IMG/VR virus record: IMGVR_UViG_3300017971_000782
Coordinates: 1 to 22,970 of that record
Source of the DNA: a virus
Reading direction: 5' to 3' (one strand)
DNA length: 22,970 nucleotides
Shown here: positions 1 through 7,177 of the stretch, one piece after another
How positions within the stretch are numbered: position 1 is the stretch's first letter
Layout: every line of letters starts with the position of its first letter
Notes under the pieces: model-generated
What the model was told of the DNA's origin: nothing
The model's input: only the letters and a program-made list of their open reading frames with translations
Database searches by the model: none
Translations under genes and position numbers: made by a program

Positions 1-2
1 CC

Positions 3-455
3 CCCGACAAAAGCGGAGATGTAATTCAGCGCGGCGCCTTTTCAGACTGGCTCAAGGCCATTGGCTCTGATTTGGTCTTGCCTATCTACTGGACACACGA
101 TCACAGCAAGCAGGTTGGCGGCAAGCTCACTGCAATGCCGATCGGCGCAACCATGCTGATCGCTCAGCGTGATGCCGGCCTGTACTTCAAGGCCCAGCTT
201 GCCAGTTCCCCCAAGGCCGCCGCCGTTGCCGAGCTTGTGAGGCTTGGCGCAGCCACTGGATCCTCAATCGGATACAGTGTGCTTGACGGCGGTGAGAAGC
301 GTATCAAAGGCGGTGGCCGCGCGTTGGAGCGGTTGGCCGTTGGAGAAATATCGATCACACCAACCGGCCGAGCAATGCACCCGGCCGCATTTGTGAGGCC
401 AGCGGCGGCCGGTGAGGCGCCAGTGGCGGAAACTCAAGAAGGAGTAGCGGCATGA
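3..455 (+). CDS. HK97-type prohead protease, 5'-truncated by the window edge
   Basis: The last 150 codons of a capsid maturation protease, which cleaves scaffold and capsid precursor inside the prohead. The visible part carries the family landmarks in order: DKSGDVIQRGAF, a WTHDH segment whose first His (codon 96-98) is the likely catalytic His, PIG, a GLYFKAQL strand, GSSIGY with the likely nucleophile Ser (codon 264-266), and EISITP followed by a MHPAAF-like end. These fit the S78/U35 herpesvirus-fold protease family. The frame is open to the left edge, so the true start lies outside the window. The stop overlaps the capsid start by 4 bases (ATGA at 452-455), which suggests coupled translation. 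Protease directly before capsid is the usual order in HK97-like head modules. The start is missing; the family call is firm. Confidence 0.9.
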   Translation, partial: PDKSGDVIQRGAFSDWLKAIGSDLVLPIYWTHDHSKQVGGKLTAMPIGATMLIAQRDAGLYFKAQLASSPKAAAVAELVRLGAATGSSIGYSVLDGGEKRIKGGGRALERLAVGEISITPTGRAMHPAAFVRPAAAGEAPVAETQEGVAA

Positions 456-2068
456 GCACGAAAGTTGACGGTATCAAGAGCACTGGCACGGCCGAGGATG
501 AACTAGCCGATCGCCTTGGCGTGACTGATGCAGACTTCACACAACTCAAGAGCGTTGAGCAAGCGGTTGACGGCCTCAAGGGCAAGGTTGACGCACTTGA
601 GGAGAAGCTTGAGAAGCTCCCACAGGACAGTCCGATCCCCGCTGAGGTGACTCAGCTCAAAGGCTCAATCGAAAAGATTGAGGGAATCCTAGGGGAGACT
701 GACAACGCCAACTGGAGTGGCGCGCTCAAAGCGATGAACGATCGCCTTGAGGCTCTGGCCACTCAGCTGCATCCTGCAGCCACTGAGGCGGCTGAGGAGC
801 TCAAGGGCTTTGCCGAATGCTTCCTTGACAGTGACAACCTCAAGAGCCAGCTGATTGACGATCCTCAGCTAATCAAGAAGCTTGCGCGGCTGCCAGGCCT
901 CAACGCTGGCAAGTCGATTGAAGGCCTGCCGGCTGTCACCTTTGGCGAGCGGCTCAAGACGGTTGACACCACCGCCGTTGGCGCTGTGCGTCAGCCGACC
1001 TATCGGCCTGGCATCGTTTCCGATCCCGAGTTGCCGCGCGGCCTAGTCAACCGCATTCCTCGGATTGTGGCGCCTGGCGCGGCCAACTGGAACGTTCCGC
1101 GGGAAACGGATGACGGGATCGCGGCCTACATCACCACCAATGCCAGCGCGGCGGTTGATGGTGATCCGACTCCCAAAAGCGCTATTCCCGTTGATTCCGT
1201 GGCAGGGTTCACGGTGGGAAGCGTGGCCCGAGTGCAGACCACTGGCGGCACGTATGAGCGCACTGTCACTGAGATCGATGAGGCCAACTCTGAGCTTGAC
1301 TTCGCAACCGATGACATTGACTTTGACATCGCTGAGGATGATGTGGTGACGGCCACCTTCTTCGGCTCCACTGGAGAGTTGCAGACCAAGCCTGACAGCG
1401 GCGCAGAAATCGAGTTGATCACCTGGGCATTCCAGACAATGGCTCTGATCATGCCGATGAGTCAGCAGGTGATCAACACTGTGGCAGGGATCGAGAACTG
1501 GGCGCAGAACAAGCTGCGCATGCGCACCATGCGCAACTATTCCCAGCACCTGCTTTATGGTGATCCCACCACCGGGAACCAGCTGCAGGGATTCAGCACC
1601 TATGCCAACGCTCAGACGTTCACCTGGAGCACTGATGGCACGGTGGGAGACAATCGCGCTGATGCCATCGTGCGAGCCTCCAACCTGATCACCTGGAGCG
1701 GACCTCAGATCGTGGTTCTTAGTCGTGGCGACATCACGAACATGAACCTCGAGAAGACCACCACCGAGGCCTACGTTCACAGTCAACTCTTTGGGCGCTT
1801 GCCGTTGATGAACCTCAACGGATCTTGGTTCCTTGGACCGTGGGAGCTATATGAGGATGATGCTGTCACGCCTGGTGATTTCTTTGTCATCAACCTGGCC
1901 GCGGCAAGTGAGATGGTTGACCAGGATCGCACCTCAATGACACCTGGCATGATTAACGATGACTTCGCAAAGAACATCATCCGCTGGCGGTATGAGGAAG
2001 TGGTTTTGCATGCCATCCTCTCGACCAAGGCCTACGTGGTAGGTGAGTGGGATTCCGCGCCCACCTGA
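452..2068 (+). CDS. Major capsid protein (HK97 fold) with N-terminal scaffold-like region and an inserted domain
   Basis: 538 residues, longer than the bare HK97 fold of roughly 300. Residues 1-130 are acidic and helical with Leu heptads (for example around VDGLKGKVDALEEKLEKL), as expected for a delta/scaffold domain removed by the upstream protease. The mature-like part includes NWNVPRETDD, KPDSGAEIELITWA, MPMSQQVIN and LLYGDPTTGNQLQGF, a typical HK97 progression. An extra domain (residues 247-303) sits just before KPDSG, which by comparison with the family is about where the E-loop lies; that placement is inference. A related domain occurs in the protein at 3865-4617. The start is set by GAAGGAG upstream and ATGA coupling to the protease. 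It is followed by a hairpin, with no overlapping gene. The protein forms the capsid shell. Confidence 0.9.
   Translation: MSTKVDGIKSTGTAEDELADRLGVTDADFTQLKSVEQAVDGLKGKVDALEEKLEKLPQDSPIPAEVTQLKGSIEKIEGILGETDNANWSGALKAMNDRLEALATQLHPAATEAAEELKGFAECFLDSDNLKSQLIDDPQLIKKLARLPGLNAGKSIEGLPAVTFGERLKTVDTTAVGAVRQPTYRPGIVSDPELPRGLVNRIPRIVAPGAANWNVPRETDDGIAAYITTNASAAVDGDPTPKSAIPVDSVAGFTVGSVARVQTTGGTYERTVTEIDEANSELDFATDDIDFDIAEDDVVTATFFGSTGELQTKPDSGAEIELITWAFQTMALIMPMSQQVINTVAGIENWAQNKLRMRTMRNYSQHLLYGDPTTGNQLQGFSTYANAQTFTWSTDGTVGDNRADAIVRASNLITWSGPQIVVLSRGDITNMNLEKTTTEAYVHSQLFGRLPLMNLNGSWFLGPWELYEDDAVTPGDFFVINLAAASEMVDQDRTSMTPGMINDDFAKNIIRWRYEEVVLHAILSTKAYVVGEWDSAPT
1190..1360 (+). other. Inserted domain in the capsid protein, paralogous to the copy at 4132-4302
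   Basis: Encodes capsid residues 247-303. A gap-free hand alignment with residues 90-146 of the protein at 3865-4617 gives 29 identities in 57, including AR..T.GG.YER.V, an N..L.FATD motif and DFDIA. At DNA level the longest exact match I see is 17 bases (1317-1333 against 4259-4275). The pattern of short beta strands with GG turns suggests a small beta-rich fold; the fold is inference. Confidence 0.8.
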
Positions 2069-2103
2069 TAGGTGAGCGCGGCTGAGCGAATCACAACCTT
2101 GAA

Positions 2104-2127
2104 CCCTGCCGGCTGATACCGGCAGGG
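2104..2127 (+). other. Strong RNA hairpin downstream of the capsid gene
   Basis: CCCTGCCGG (2104-2112) pairs perfectly with CCGGCAGGG (2119-2127) around the 6-base loop CTGATA. No T-run follows, so this is not a standard intrinsic terminator. It lies in the 77-base gap between the capsid stop and the next start. It more likely acts as an mRNA 3'-stability or processing hairpin, or as partial attenuation, so that capsid is made in excess over the neck proteins. The stem is seen in the sequence; the role is inferred. Confidence 0.6.
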
Positions 2128-2145
2128 AGAACGGAGTCTGAGAAA

Positions 2146-2394
2146 ATGGCAGTGTACGTTGAACTGATGAAAGAACGGAAAGCCAACGGCAAGGTATGGC
2201 CGGCTCGCGCTGTGTGTCATGTACCCAACGCGGTTGGGCGAGCCATGCAGCGCAACGGCCTTGGCCGCATGCTCTCCAACAAGGAAGCCAAGGCGCACCT
2301 TGAGAAGGCCGCCAAGGCGAAAGCCGCCAAGGAGGCCAAGGCTCAGGCCGAGCTTGAGAAGGCCGCCAAAGAGGCAGCCAAGCCCAAGAAGTAA
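2146..2394 (+). CDS. Small Lys/Ala-rich protein, function unknown
   Basis: 82 residues. The first half (MAVYVELMKERKANGKVW to about residue 50) looks folded. The second half is almost only Lys, Ala and Glu in EKAAK-type repeats and should be a highly charged helix. The DNA of this tail contains a 17-base direct repeat (2299-2315 and 2353-2369), consistent with growth by duplication. A GGAG sits about 11 bases before the ATG, which is a rather long spacing. The gene lies between capsid and head-tail connector, where small accessory head genes are common, so a minor head or decoration role is possible. No family was recognised. The clean placement, lack of overlap and start/stop context support a real gene. 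Confidence 0.7.
   Translation: MAVYVELMKERKANGKVWPARAVCHVPNAVGRAMQRNGLGRMLSNKEAKAHLEKAAKAKAAKEAKAQAELEKAAKEAAKPKK
2299..2369 (+). repeat. 17-base direct repeat within the Lys/Ala-rich tail
   Basis: CTTGAGAAGGCCGCCAA occurs at 2299-2315 and again at 2353-2369. Both copies are in the same reading frame and encode Leu-Glu-Lys-Ala-Ala-Lys. The intervening 37 bases are also rich in AAGGCC/GCCAAG words. It is a coding microduplication, not a mobile element. Confidence 0.7.
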
Positions 2395-2406
2395 GCGCAA
2401 GCCCAC

Positions 2407-2814
2407 GTGAGCACTCTTGCCGCATATCTTGACAGGACAGACCTCAGCGCACTCAAGGATTACTTGGGGATCACCACAGGTGATGAGGATGTTCAGCTCA
2501 GGCAGTGGTATGGCACTGCGATCGATTGGTGCGACAAGAAGCTCAGCCGCCGTGACTTCCTAGCGGCTGATGGGTTTGTAGATAACGCCCCACCCGATCA
2601 AGTCATCACCGCTGTCTATGAATTTGTTGCCACCATGCGCGGAACGGTTGCGCAAGTAAGGAACGCGCAAAGAAAGAACAAAACAGGCGCTAGGGAGGAT
2701 GAATATTTCGGGCAAGAAGCTGGCCGTGTATTCATGGCTGGCCTTGTTGCCTGGCCAAACCTTGAGCCATGGGTTGAGCAAGGCCTAGGATTCTCAAGCG
2801 CTGGGGGCTGGTAA
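2407..2814 (+). CDS. Head-tail connector protein (gp6-like)
   Basis: 135 residues, mostly helical. The opening (STLAAYLDRTDLSALKDYLGI) followed by DEDVQLRQWYGTAIDWCDKKL and a helix around PPDQVITAVYEFVATMR fits the HK97 gp6 / phage connector family. Those proteins form a ring under the portal through which DNA passes. The first start in frame is the GTG at 2407, 12 bases after the previous stop in the same frame, with no clear Shine-Dalgarno, so translation may depend on coupling to the small gene upstream. The stop overlaps the next ATG as TAATG. The C-terminal half (YFGQEAGRVFMAGLVAWPNLEPW) is less typical. The family call rests on pattern and position. Confidence 0.7.
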   Translation: MSTLAAYLDRTDLSALKDYLGITTGDEDVQLRQWYGTAIDWCDKKLSRRDFLAADGFVDNAPPDQVITAVYEFVATMRGTVAQVRNAQRKNKTGAREDEYFGQEAGRVFMAGLVAWPNLEPWVEQGLGFSSAGGW

Positions 2815-3497
2815 TGGCCTCCCGATTTGTCACCATAGACCGCCGCCGCCTGGATGCGTTCCTGTCATCAGCTGATAAGCTCAGCCGCCTTGTTCTCAGG
2901 GTGGGCATCCTGTCAGGCCGCGATCGGTATCCACGCAAGCGCAGGCACGATCCAGCTGACACCAAGCGCCTGGAGCGTCTCAGTGAGCGCGGCGGCGCTC
3001 AGACGCGGCTGGGGGCAATCCGCATGCTCAACAAGCAACTCAAGGAGCTTGGCCGCCTCCAGGGAGCACGCAAGCAACGCCAGGCAGAGAGAGAAATCAG
3101 ACGCGCTCTGAAGGCTCAAGGCCTCTCAAGCAAAGGCTTGGTGAGGCGCGGCAAGCGCGGTACTGCGGTTGCTCGCGTTGCTGGAGTGCATCAGGCTGGC
3201 ACCTCCTATCATACCGTAGCCATCGATCGGCGGCGGCCGTCATTCCGGAGAGAGCTTGATCAGGTTCAGAAGGCAATGCTTGCCGGCAAGAATGTGGCGC
3301 CGCTGATCATCTCCATGGGAGAGCGGTTTACTAAGGCAGTCAAGGCTCAAGTCAAAACAGAGGATCTCTGGGAGACCGGCCGGCTCTTTGCAACGATTGA
3401 CTTTGAGATTGTTGATCGCGTTGCCACTGAGTTCAGGAGGCGTGTTTCTCGCCAGCGCCGCGCCGCTCGGAGAGGCCGACGCAGGAGGCGCCGCTAA
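2814..3497 (+). CDS. gp10-like neck / tail-completion protein with a poly-Arg C-terminus
   Basis: 227 residues. The VGILSG segment near residue 30, the central VAGVHQAGTSYH stretch and the following RRPSFRRELD recall the VAxVHExGT...RPFLR signature of HK97 gp10 and related virion-morphogenesis proteins at the head-tail junction. The protein is strikingly basic: the last 20 residues are nearly all Arg (RRGRRRRRR at the end), and a Lys/Arg-rich helical stretch (about residues 60-105) is inserted before the gp10-like part. The basic regions could contact DNA leaving the portal, which is inference. The start overlaps the preceding stop (TAATG), and the stop overlaps the next start in the same way. 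It sits between the connector and the head-closure-like gene, as expected. Confidence 0.6.
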   Translation: MASRFVTIDRRRLDAFLSSADKLSRLVLRVGILSGRDRYPRKRRHDPADTKRLERLSERGGAQTRLGAIRMLNKQLKELGRLQGARKQRQAEREIRRALKAQGLSSKGLVRRGKRGTAVARVAGVHQAGTSYHTVAIDRRRPSFRRELDQVQKAMLAGKNVAPLIISMGERFTKAVKAQVKTEDLWETGRLFATIDFEIVDRVATEFRRRVSRQRRAARRGRRRRRR

Positions 3498-3868
3498 TGG
3501 GTCGCCCAAACGATGAGATCCCCATGGTTGCCTACCGCAGGCCAGGACAGTGGGTGAATGGTGACTGGAACACTCTTCCTGGTGTAACAGTGATCAACTT
3601 TGTCGGCGGCCGGCCTCAGCCGGCTGGGCCTGAGCTTGTGGAGATGCTCCCAGAAGGAGCGCGATCAACCGCTCGCTTTGTCTTTTGGGTGCAGGATGAT
3701 CAGCCAACGCTCCAGACGATCGATGATGATGGCACTGAGGCCGCTGACTACATTGAATGGCGCGGCTCTTATCATGTCCTGGTCTCGCTGGAGGACTGGA
3801 GCAATTTACCGCTTGGCCATCATGCCTATGCAATGATCGCGGTTGCACCTGATGAGGAGCTCCCATGA
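3497..3868 (+). CDS. Probable head-closure / neck protein
   Basis: 123 residues, predicted beta-rich. It has a YRRPGQWVNGDWN opening, a QPAGPELVEMLPEGAR segment, and an EAADYIEWRGSYHVLVSLEDW end. That arrangement (G-x-W, QP, L-P-E-G, D-x-x-x-W-x-G-x-x-Y-x-V) resembles small stopper/head-closure proteins that seal the connector in siphoviruses and myoviruses. The gene lies between the gp10-like and terminator-like genes, the usual slot. Start and stop both overlap neighbours (TAATG at 3495, ATGA at 3865). The functional call is by pattern and synteny only; it could be another neck component. Confidence 0.55.
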   Translation: MGRPNDEIPMVAYRRPGQWVNGDWNTLPGVTVINFVGGRPQPAGPELVEMLPEGARSTARFVFWVQDDQPTLQTIDDDGTEAADYIEWRGSYHVLVSLEDWSNLPLGHHAYAMIAVAPDEELP

Positions 3869-4617
3869 GCCTCAGCGCAACCAGTCCACAAGAGACGATC
3901 CGGGCCTGGATTGAGTTTGTCCTAGGCATCCCCGTGATCAATGCCGAGCAAGACGATCCCACCGCGCCGCGCCGCCTCAAGGAGGCTGAGGTTGACACCT
4001 ATGCCGCGCTTGAGATTGCCTCTGATGACTCCACAAGCTCAACCAACTATGAGCACACTGGAGCAGATGAGATCAACACAGTGGCTGAGGAGGAAATCCT
4101 CGGCAGTGTGACACCTGCCAGTGAGATTGAGGTGGCCAGCGTCTTTGGCTTTGACCTAGACACGATCGCACGGTTTGAGACAGCTGGAGGCAACTATGAG
4201 CGCGCGGTGGTGAGCGTTGATGCCGTCAACAAGCTCCTGCAGTTTGCGACCGATGCGCTTGACTTTGACATCGCTCTACTTGATACGGTCTTTGCCCAAG
4301 ATACCGTTGAATACACAGATTCTCTGATCAGGCGTGGTGACATGCCTATTGAGTTTTATGGTCAGAACGCCTGGGGATATGCCCGCGCTTTGCAGCTGGC
4401 CATTGGCGGGCCAAGCTATTTGAACACTTTCTCAAACCTCAATATCGCCTTGGCGGTAAGAGGAGAAATCACCGATGAGCCAGTGCTGCGCTCTGCCACT
4501 CGTGAGACTGGCGCCAGCATGATGCTTGGCTTTGAATGGACTGACAGCGCAGCTGGCGCTATTGGAGCGGCCGCAGAAGTCGAAATTGACGCAACGGCTA
4601 TGGAGGAATCACCATGA
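3865..4617 (+). CDS. Tail-terminator-like neck protein (LIC_12616 type) with an inserted domain
   Basis: 250 residues. Residues 1-50 (TIRAWIEFVLGIPVINAEQDDPTAPR) and the C-terminal part from about 155 (IEFYGQNAWGYARALQLAI, NIALAVRGEITD, ETGASMMLGFEWTDS) fit the LIC_12616/gp12-like neck family, whose members cap the tail tube. The family core seems split by an extra segment of roughly 100 residues. Within it, residues 90-146 are paralogous to the insert in the capsid protein. Position directly before the sheath gene supports a tail-terminator role. The start is fixed by the ATGA overlap with the upstream stop, and the stop overlaps the sheath start in the same way. The family call is moderate; the insert similarity is seen directly. 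Confidence 0.6.
   Translation: MSLSATSPQETIRAWIEFVLGIPVINAEQDDPTAPRRLKEAEVDTYAALEIASDDSTSSTNYEHTGADEINTVAEEEILGSVTPASEIEVASVFGFDLDTIARFETAGGNYERAVVSVDAVNKLLQFATDALDFDIALLDTVFAQDTVEYTDSLIRRGDMPIEFYGQNAWGYARALQLAIGGPSYLNTFSNLNIALAVRGEITDEPVLRSATRETGASMMLGFEWTDSAAGAIGAAAEVEIDATAMEESP
4132..4302 (+). other. Inserted domain in the terminator-like protein, paralogous to the capsid insert at 1190-1360
   Basis: Encodes residues 90-146 of the terminator-like protein. It shares ARxxTxGGxYERxV and FATDxxDFDIA with capsid residues 247-303. DNA identity is concentrated at the 3' end (17 exact bases), while third positions elsewhere differ. This implies an old duplication or independent capture of one domain family rather than a recent copy. 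Confidence 0.8.
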
Positions 4618-5993
4618 CTTGGAACAACAACGTGATCGTGGTCATCATTGATGATGCCCTTCCGGTTGAGGCGCTGAGCTTTGGCGTTCCTCTTCACCTC
4701 ACTGAGGATGTCACCTTTACAGAGCGTACCAGAGTATACGACTCGGCCACCGCCGCTGAGCAAGACTCAACGGTTGGAGCCACCGCGCTTGCTGCAGTGC
4801 AAGCACACTTTGATCAGCGGCTGCACTCTCCCACGATCAAGCTCGGCCGCCGTGAGGCTGATGTGGCTCAGGTTGGCACTTGGACGATCACAGGAACGCC
4901 AGCCGAGAATGATCAATTTGAGATCACCATCAACGGCATTGACGGAAACTACACTGCAGGAGCCGCAGAAGATGCCACCGCCGTTGCTGGCGCGCTGAGA
5001 ACTGCACTGACCACCGCCGTTGCCGGTGAGGATGTCACAGTGGGTGGCACTGGTACTGACATCACTGTCACCGCTGACAACGCTGGCGAGCCGTTCACCT
5101 ACTCCAGCACCTACACTCCCATCAGTCCCCCTGGCGCCTCTGGCATCACTGAGGTGCTCACCACCGCCAACGTCAATGCGGCCACTGAACTGGCTGAAAT
5201 TGTGGCTAAGGACAATGCCTTCTACGGCATCACTATGGCCGCGCGAGATGACACTGACATCCTGTATGTTGCGGCCTGGGTTGAGTCTCAGACCAAGATC
5301 TTTATGGCCCAAAGCTCAACGGCGGCCGTGCTCACTGCCACCGCTGGCAACGTGCTTGAAACGCTCATGGCCAACAACTATGGCCGCACTGCCTATTGTT
5401 GGCACCACGATGACAGCGAGTACCTTGACGTTGCATGGATGGGCTTCGCGCTCCAGTGTCCGCTTGACACAAAGAGCACGATTTGGGCTTACAAGCAGCT
5501 TGTTGGCGTGACTCTCAAGGATCCTGCCATCACGCCAACCGAGCAACAGAACGTGGCCGATGATGATAACTCGGCATACGGGAACCTGTACCTTGATTTC
5601 GGCGGCAATGGCGCAACCGGAATGGGGCGCACTGTTGATGGCCAGCCGATCGATCGGCGCACAACCAAGGACTGGTGGGAGGCTCGCTTGCGTGAGGAGA
5701 TGATCCAGATCCTCCTGGATGCCTCCAACCGCAATGAGAAGATCCGAGACACTGACAAAGGCCTTGACGTTTTCCGCGTTGGAGCTGATGCAGTGAACGG
5801 CCGCGGTGTCTCTGCTGAGCACTTCGCTGAGGTGCCTGCCCCCACTGCCACAGTCACGCCAGTTGCCAACGTGCCGACTGACGATCGCAACAAGCGCAAG
5901 GTGCTTCTGAGCCTGGCGGCCTACTGGGCCGACGGCGCTGAGCGAGTCGAAATCCAAGCGAGCATCACAAGCCGTCAGATCGTCTCGGCCTGA
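4614..5993 (+). CDS. Contractile tail sheath protein (DUF3383 type)
   Basis: 459 residues. The N-terminus (VIVVIIDDALPVEALSFGVPL, then RTRVYDSA and a HFDQRLHSPTIKLGRR strand) and the C-terminal half (KSTIWAYKQLVGVT, LYLDFGGNGATGMGR, DWWEARLREEMIQILL) fit the DUF3383 sheath family of small myoviruses. Residues 86-182 form an extra beta-rich module (GTWTITGTPAENDQFEITING through a Thr/Val/Gly-rich stretch), placed between the conserved N-terminal part and ATELAEIVAKDNAFYGI. It probably decorates the outside of the sheath. The protein surrounds the tube and contracts to drive DNA injection. The start overlaps the previous stop (ATGA). A 60-base gap with two hairpins separates it from the tube gene. 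The presence of this gene defines the phage as a myovirus. Confidence 0.85.
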   Translation: MTWNNNVIVVIIDDALPVEALSFGVPLHLTEDVTFTERTRVYDSATAAEQDSTVGATALAAVQAHFDQRLHSPTIKLGRREADVAQVGTWTITGTPAENDQFEITINGIDGNYTAGAAEDATAVAGALRTALTTAVAGEDVTVGGTGTDITVTADNAGEPFTYSSTYTPISPPGASGITEVLTTANVNAATELAEIVAKDNAFYGITMAARDDTDILYVAAWVESQTKIFMAQSSTAAVLTATAGNVLETLMANNYGRTAYCWHHDDSEYLDVAWMGFALQCPLDTKSTIWAYKQLVGVTLKDPAITPTEQQNVADDDNSAYGNLYLDFGGNGATGMGRTVDGQPIDRRTTKDWWEARLREEMIQILLDASNRNEKIRDTDKGLDVFRVGADAVNGRGVSAEHFAEVPAPTATVTPVANVPTDDRNKRKVLLSLAAYWADGAERVEIQASITSRQIVSA

Positions 5994-6005
5994 TCCGCTG
6001 AATTG

Positions 6006-6039
6006 GCGGCATGAGCCGCTTGAGCCGGCCGCGGCCGGC
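6006..6039 (+). other. Two tandem hairpins between sheath and tube genes
   Basis: GCGGC-ATGA-GCCGC (6006-6019) is followed five bases later by the perfect 16-base palindrome GCCGGCCGCGGCCGGC (6024-6039), which can fold with a 6-bp GC-only stem. The AGGAGG ribosome-binding site of the tube gene comes straight after the second stem. No T-run follows, so it is not a standard terminator. These stems may adjust or protect the mRNA of the tube, one of the most abundant virion proteins. Confidence 0.55.
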
Positions 6040-6053
6040 AGGAGGTTAGAAAA

Positions 6054-6494
6054 ATGAGTCAGGTTTTCATGCGGCCTTTTGACCTGCAGTTCTGCGCCAT
6101 CACGCTCTCAAGCCTGAGCCTCAAGGGGTTTGCGGCTGGGGATGCAATGGTAGCTGAGTTCCCTGGCGATGACTTCGAATTTGAGCAAGGATCTGACGGT
6201 GAGATCCTCTGGATTCGCAAGCACAACGCGGTTTGCAACATCACGATCAGGCTGGCTCAGGGCAACCCTCAGATTTCTCAGGTTGCCGCTCTCCATGAGA
6301 CCAGCCTGGCTGGCGGAGGTATCCCGTATCCGTTTGGCGCCTTCTACATCAAAGGGGATGAGATCATCTCTGGCTCGGCCATGATTCTCAACCGCATGCC
6401 GATCCGCTGGTCTGACTCGGCACAGCCGAAAGAGATTAAGCTTGGTGTTGGCGTTACCAGCTGGCAGGGTGGAACCGTTCTGCAGGCCCAATAA
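6054..6494 (+). CDS. Tail tube protein (DUF3277 type)
   Basis: 146 residues. MRPFDLQFCAITLSSLSLKGFAAGDAM, then FEFEQGSDGEILWIRKHN, the beta hairpin NITIRLAQGNPQISQVAAL and ending IKLGVGVTSWQGG match the DUF3277 tube family that partners DUF3383 sheaths. It polymerises into the inner tube of the contractile tail. A very strong Shine-Dalgarno (AGGAGG, 8 bases before the ATG region) fits high expression. The gene stands alone between the sheath (60-base gap with hairpins) and the chaperone gene (8-base gap). Length is normal for the family, and nothing appears broken. Confidence 0.85.
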   Translation: MSQVFMRPFDLQFCAITLSSLSLKGFAAGDAMVAEFPGDDFEFEQGSDGEILWIRKHNAVCNITIRLAQGNPQISQVAALHETSLAGGGIPYPFGAFYIKGDEIISGSAMILNRMPIRWSDSAQPKEIKLGVGVTSWQGGTVLQAQ

Positions 6495-6502
6495 GGATCA
6501 CC

Positions 6503-7177
6503 ATGTGCGAAATCCGATTCACTCTCTCTGATGCTTGGGGGCAGGAGCACGAATACATCACAGAGGAGTTTTCCGTTGATGAAACGGCAGACTTGCATCC
6601 CGAGGTGATGCCGATCCTTGCTGGGCCAGTGGTTGAAATCTTTGGAGCAATGATGAGCGGCGCCAAGCCAGAGGAAAAAGAAGGTGAGAGCGCCGCGGCT
6701 GGCGGCGGCCTGGCGGCCGCGCTCAACGCTCCAGGGGGGCTCTTGGCCGCGCTGGCGCGCGTGGACTGGTCTCAGGTGTCAGGCGCTGTGTTGCTCCTGC
6801 CAAAGCTCATCAAGGAGGCTGCACCCCATGGCAAGGCCTCATTGCTCTATGCTCGCATCCTGGCCAAGACAAGCCGTGTTACCTCTCAGCCAACTGCCGA
6901 AGGTGAAAGCGGCGGTGAGGTTGACGTTCCGTTCTCGCTGGCCATTGCTCCAAACCGCGATCACGTGTATGGCGGCGGCAACATCATTGAGCTTTACAAG
7001 GCTGTTTTGTGCGTGCTCTTTGCTCACTTTGGCCCTTTTGGCCGGAGCGGATTGCCGCTCTCGAAGGAGCTATCAGGAGCGCTGATGAGCTTGCTTCCGA
7101 TTCAGCCGAACAATCAGAGCGAGACAGCGGCGCAGAGTGGCGCTGGGAGCTCAGGCAGCGCAAAGCCGCCGAGTTGA
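6503..7177 (+). CDS. Tail assembly chaperone, short form (G-like)
   Basis: 224 residues. It lies between tail tube and tape measure, the universal slot for the chaperone that coats the tape measure during tail assembly. The N-terminal part is a soluble domain with FTLSDAWGQEHEYITEEFSV. A flexible Gly/Ala/Glu stretch follows near residues 53-80, then a helical domain (GAVLLLPKLIKEAA, IIELYKAVLCVLFAHFG). After the slippery site at codons 178-179 the zero frame continues into a low-complexity Ser/Gln/Gly tail with no look of a folded domain. That fits a frame that mostly serves as the unshifted end. RBS AAGGA lies upstream. No sequence family was recognised with certainty; position and the frameshift architecture support the call. 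Confidence 0.75.
   Translation: MCEIRFTLSDAWGQEHEYITEEFSVDETADLHPEVMPILAGPVVEIFGAMMSGAKPEEKEGESAAAGGGLAAALNAPGGLLAALARVDWSQVSGAVLLLPKLIKEAAPHGKASLLYARILAKTSRVTSQPTAEGESGGEVDVPFSLAIAPNRDHVYGGGNIIELYKAVLCVLFAHFGPFGRSGLPLSKELSGALMSLLPIQPNNQSETAAQSGAGSSGSAKPPS

Noticed and set aside
1043-1786. Long open frame on the - strand across the capsid gene (247 codons)
   Set aside because: It lies wholly inside the capsid gene on the opposite strand and has a His/Gly/Val-rich composition typical of an antisense shadow. No ribosome-binding site or family motif is present.
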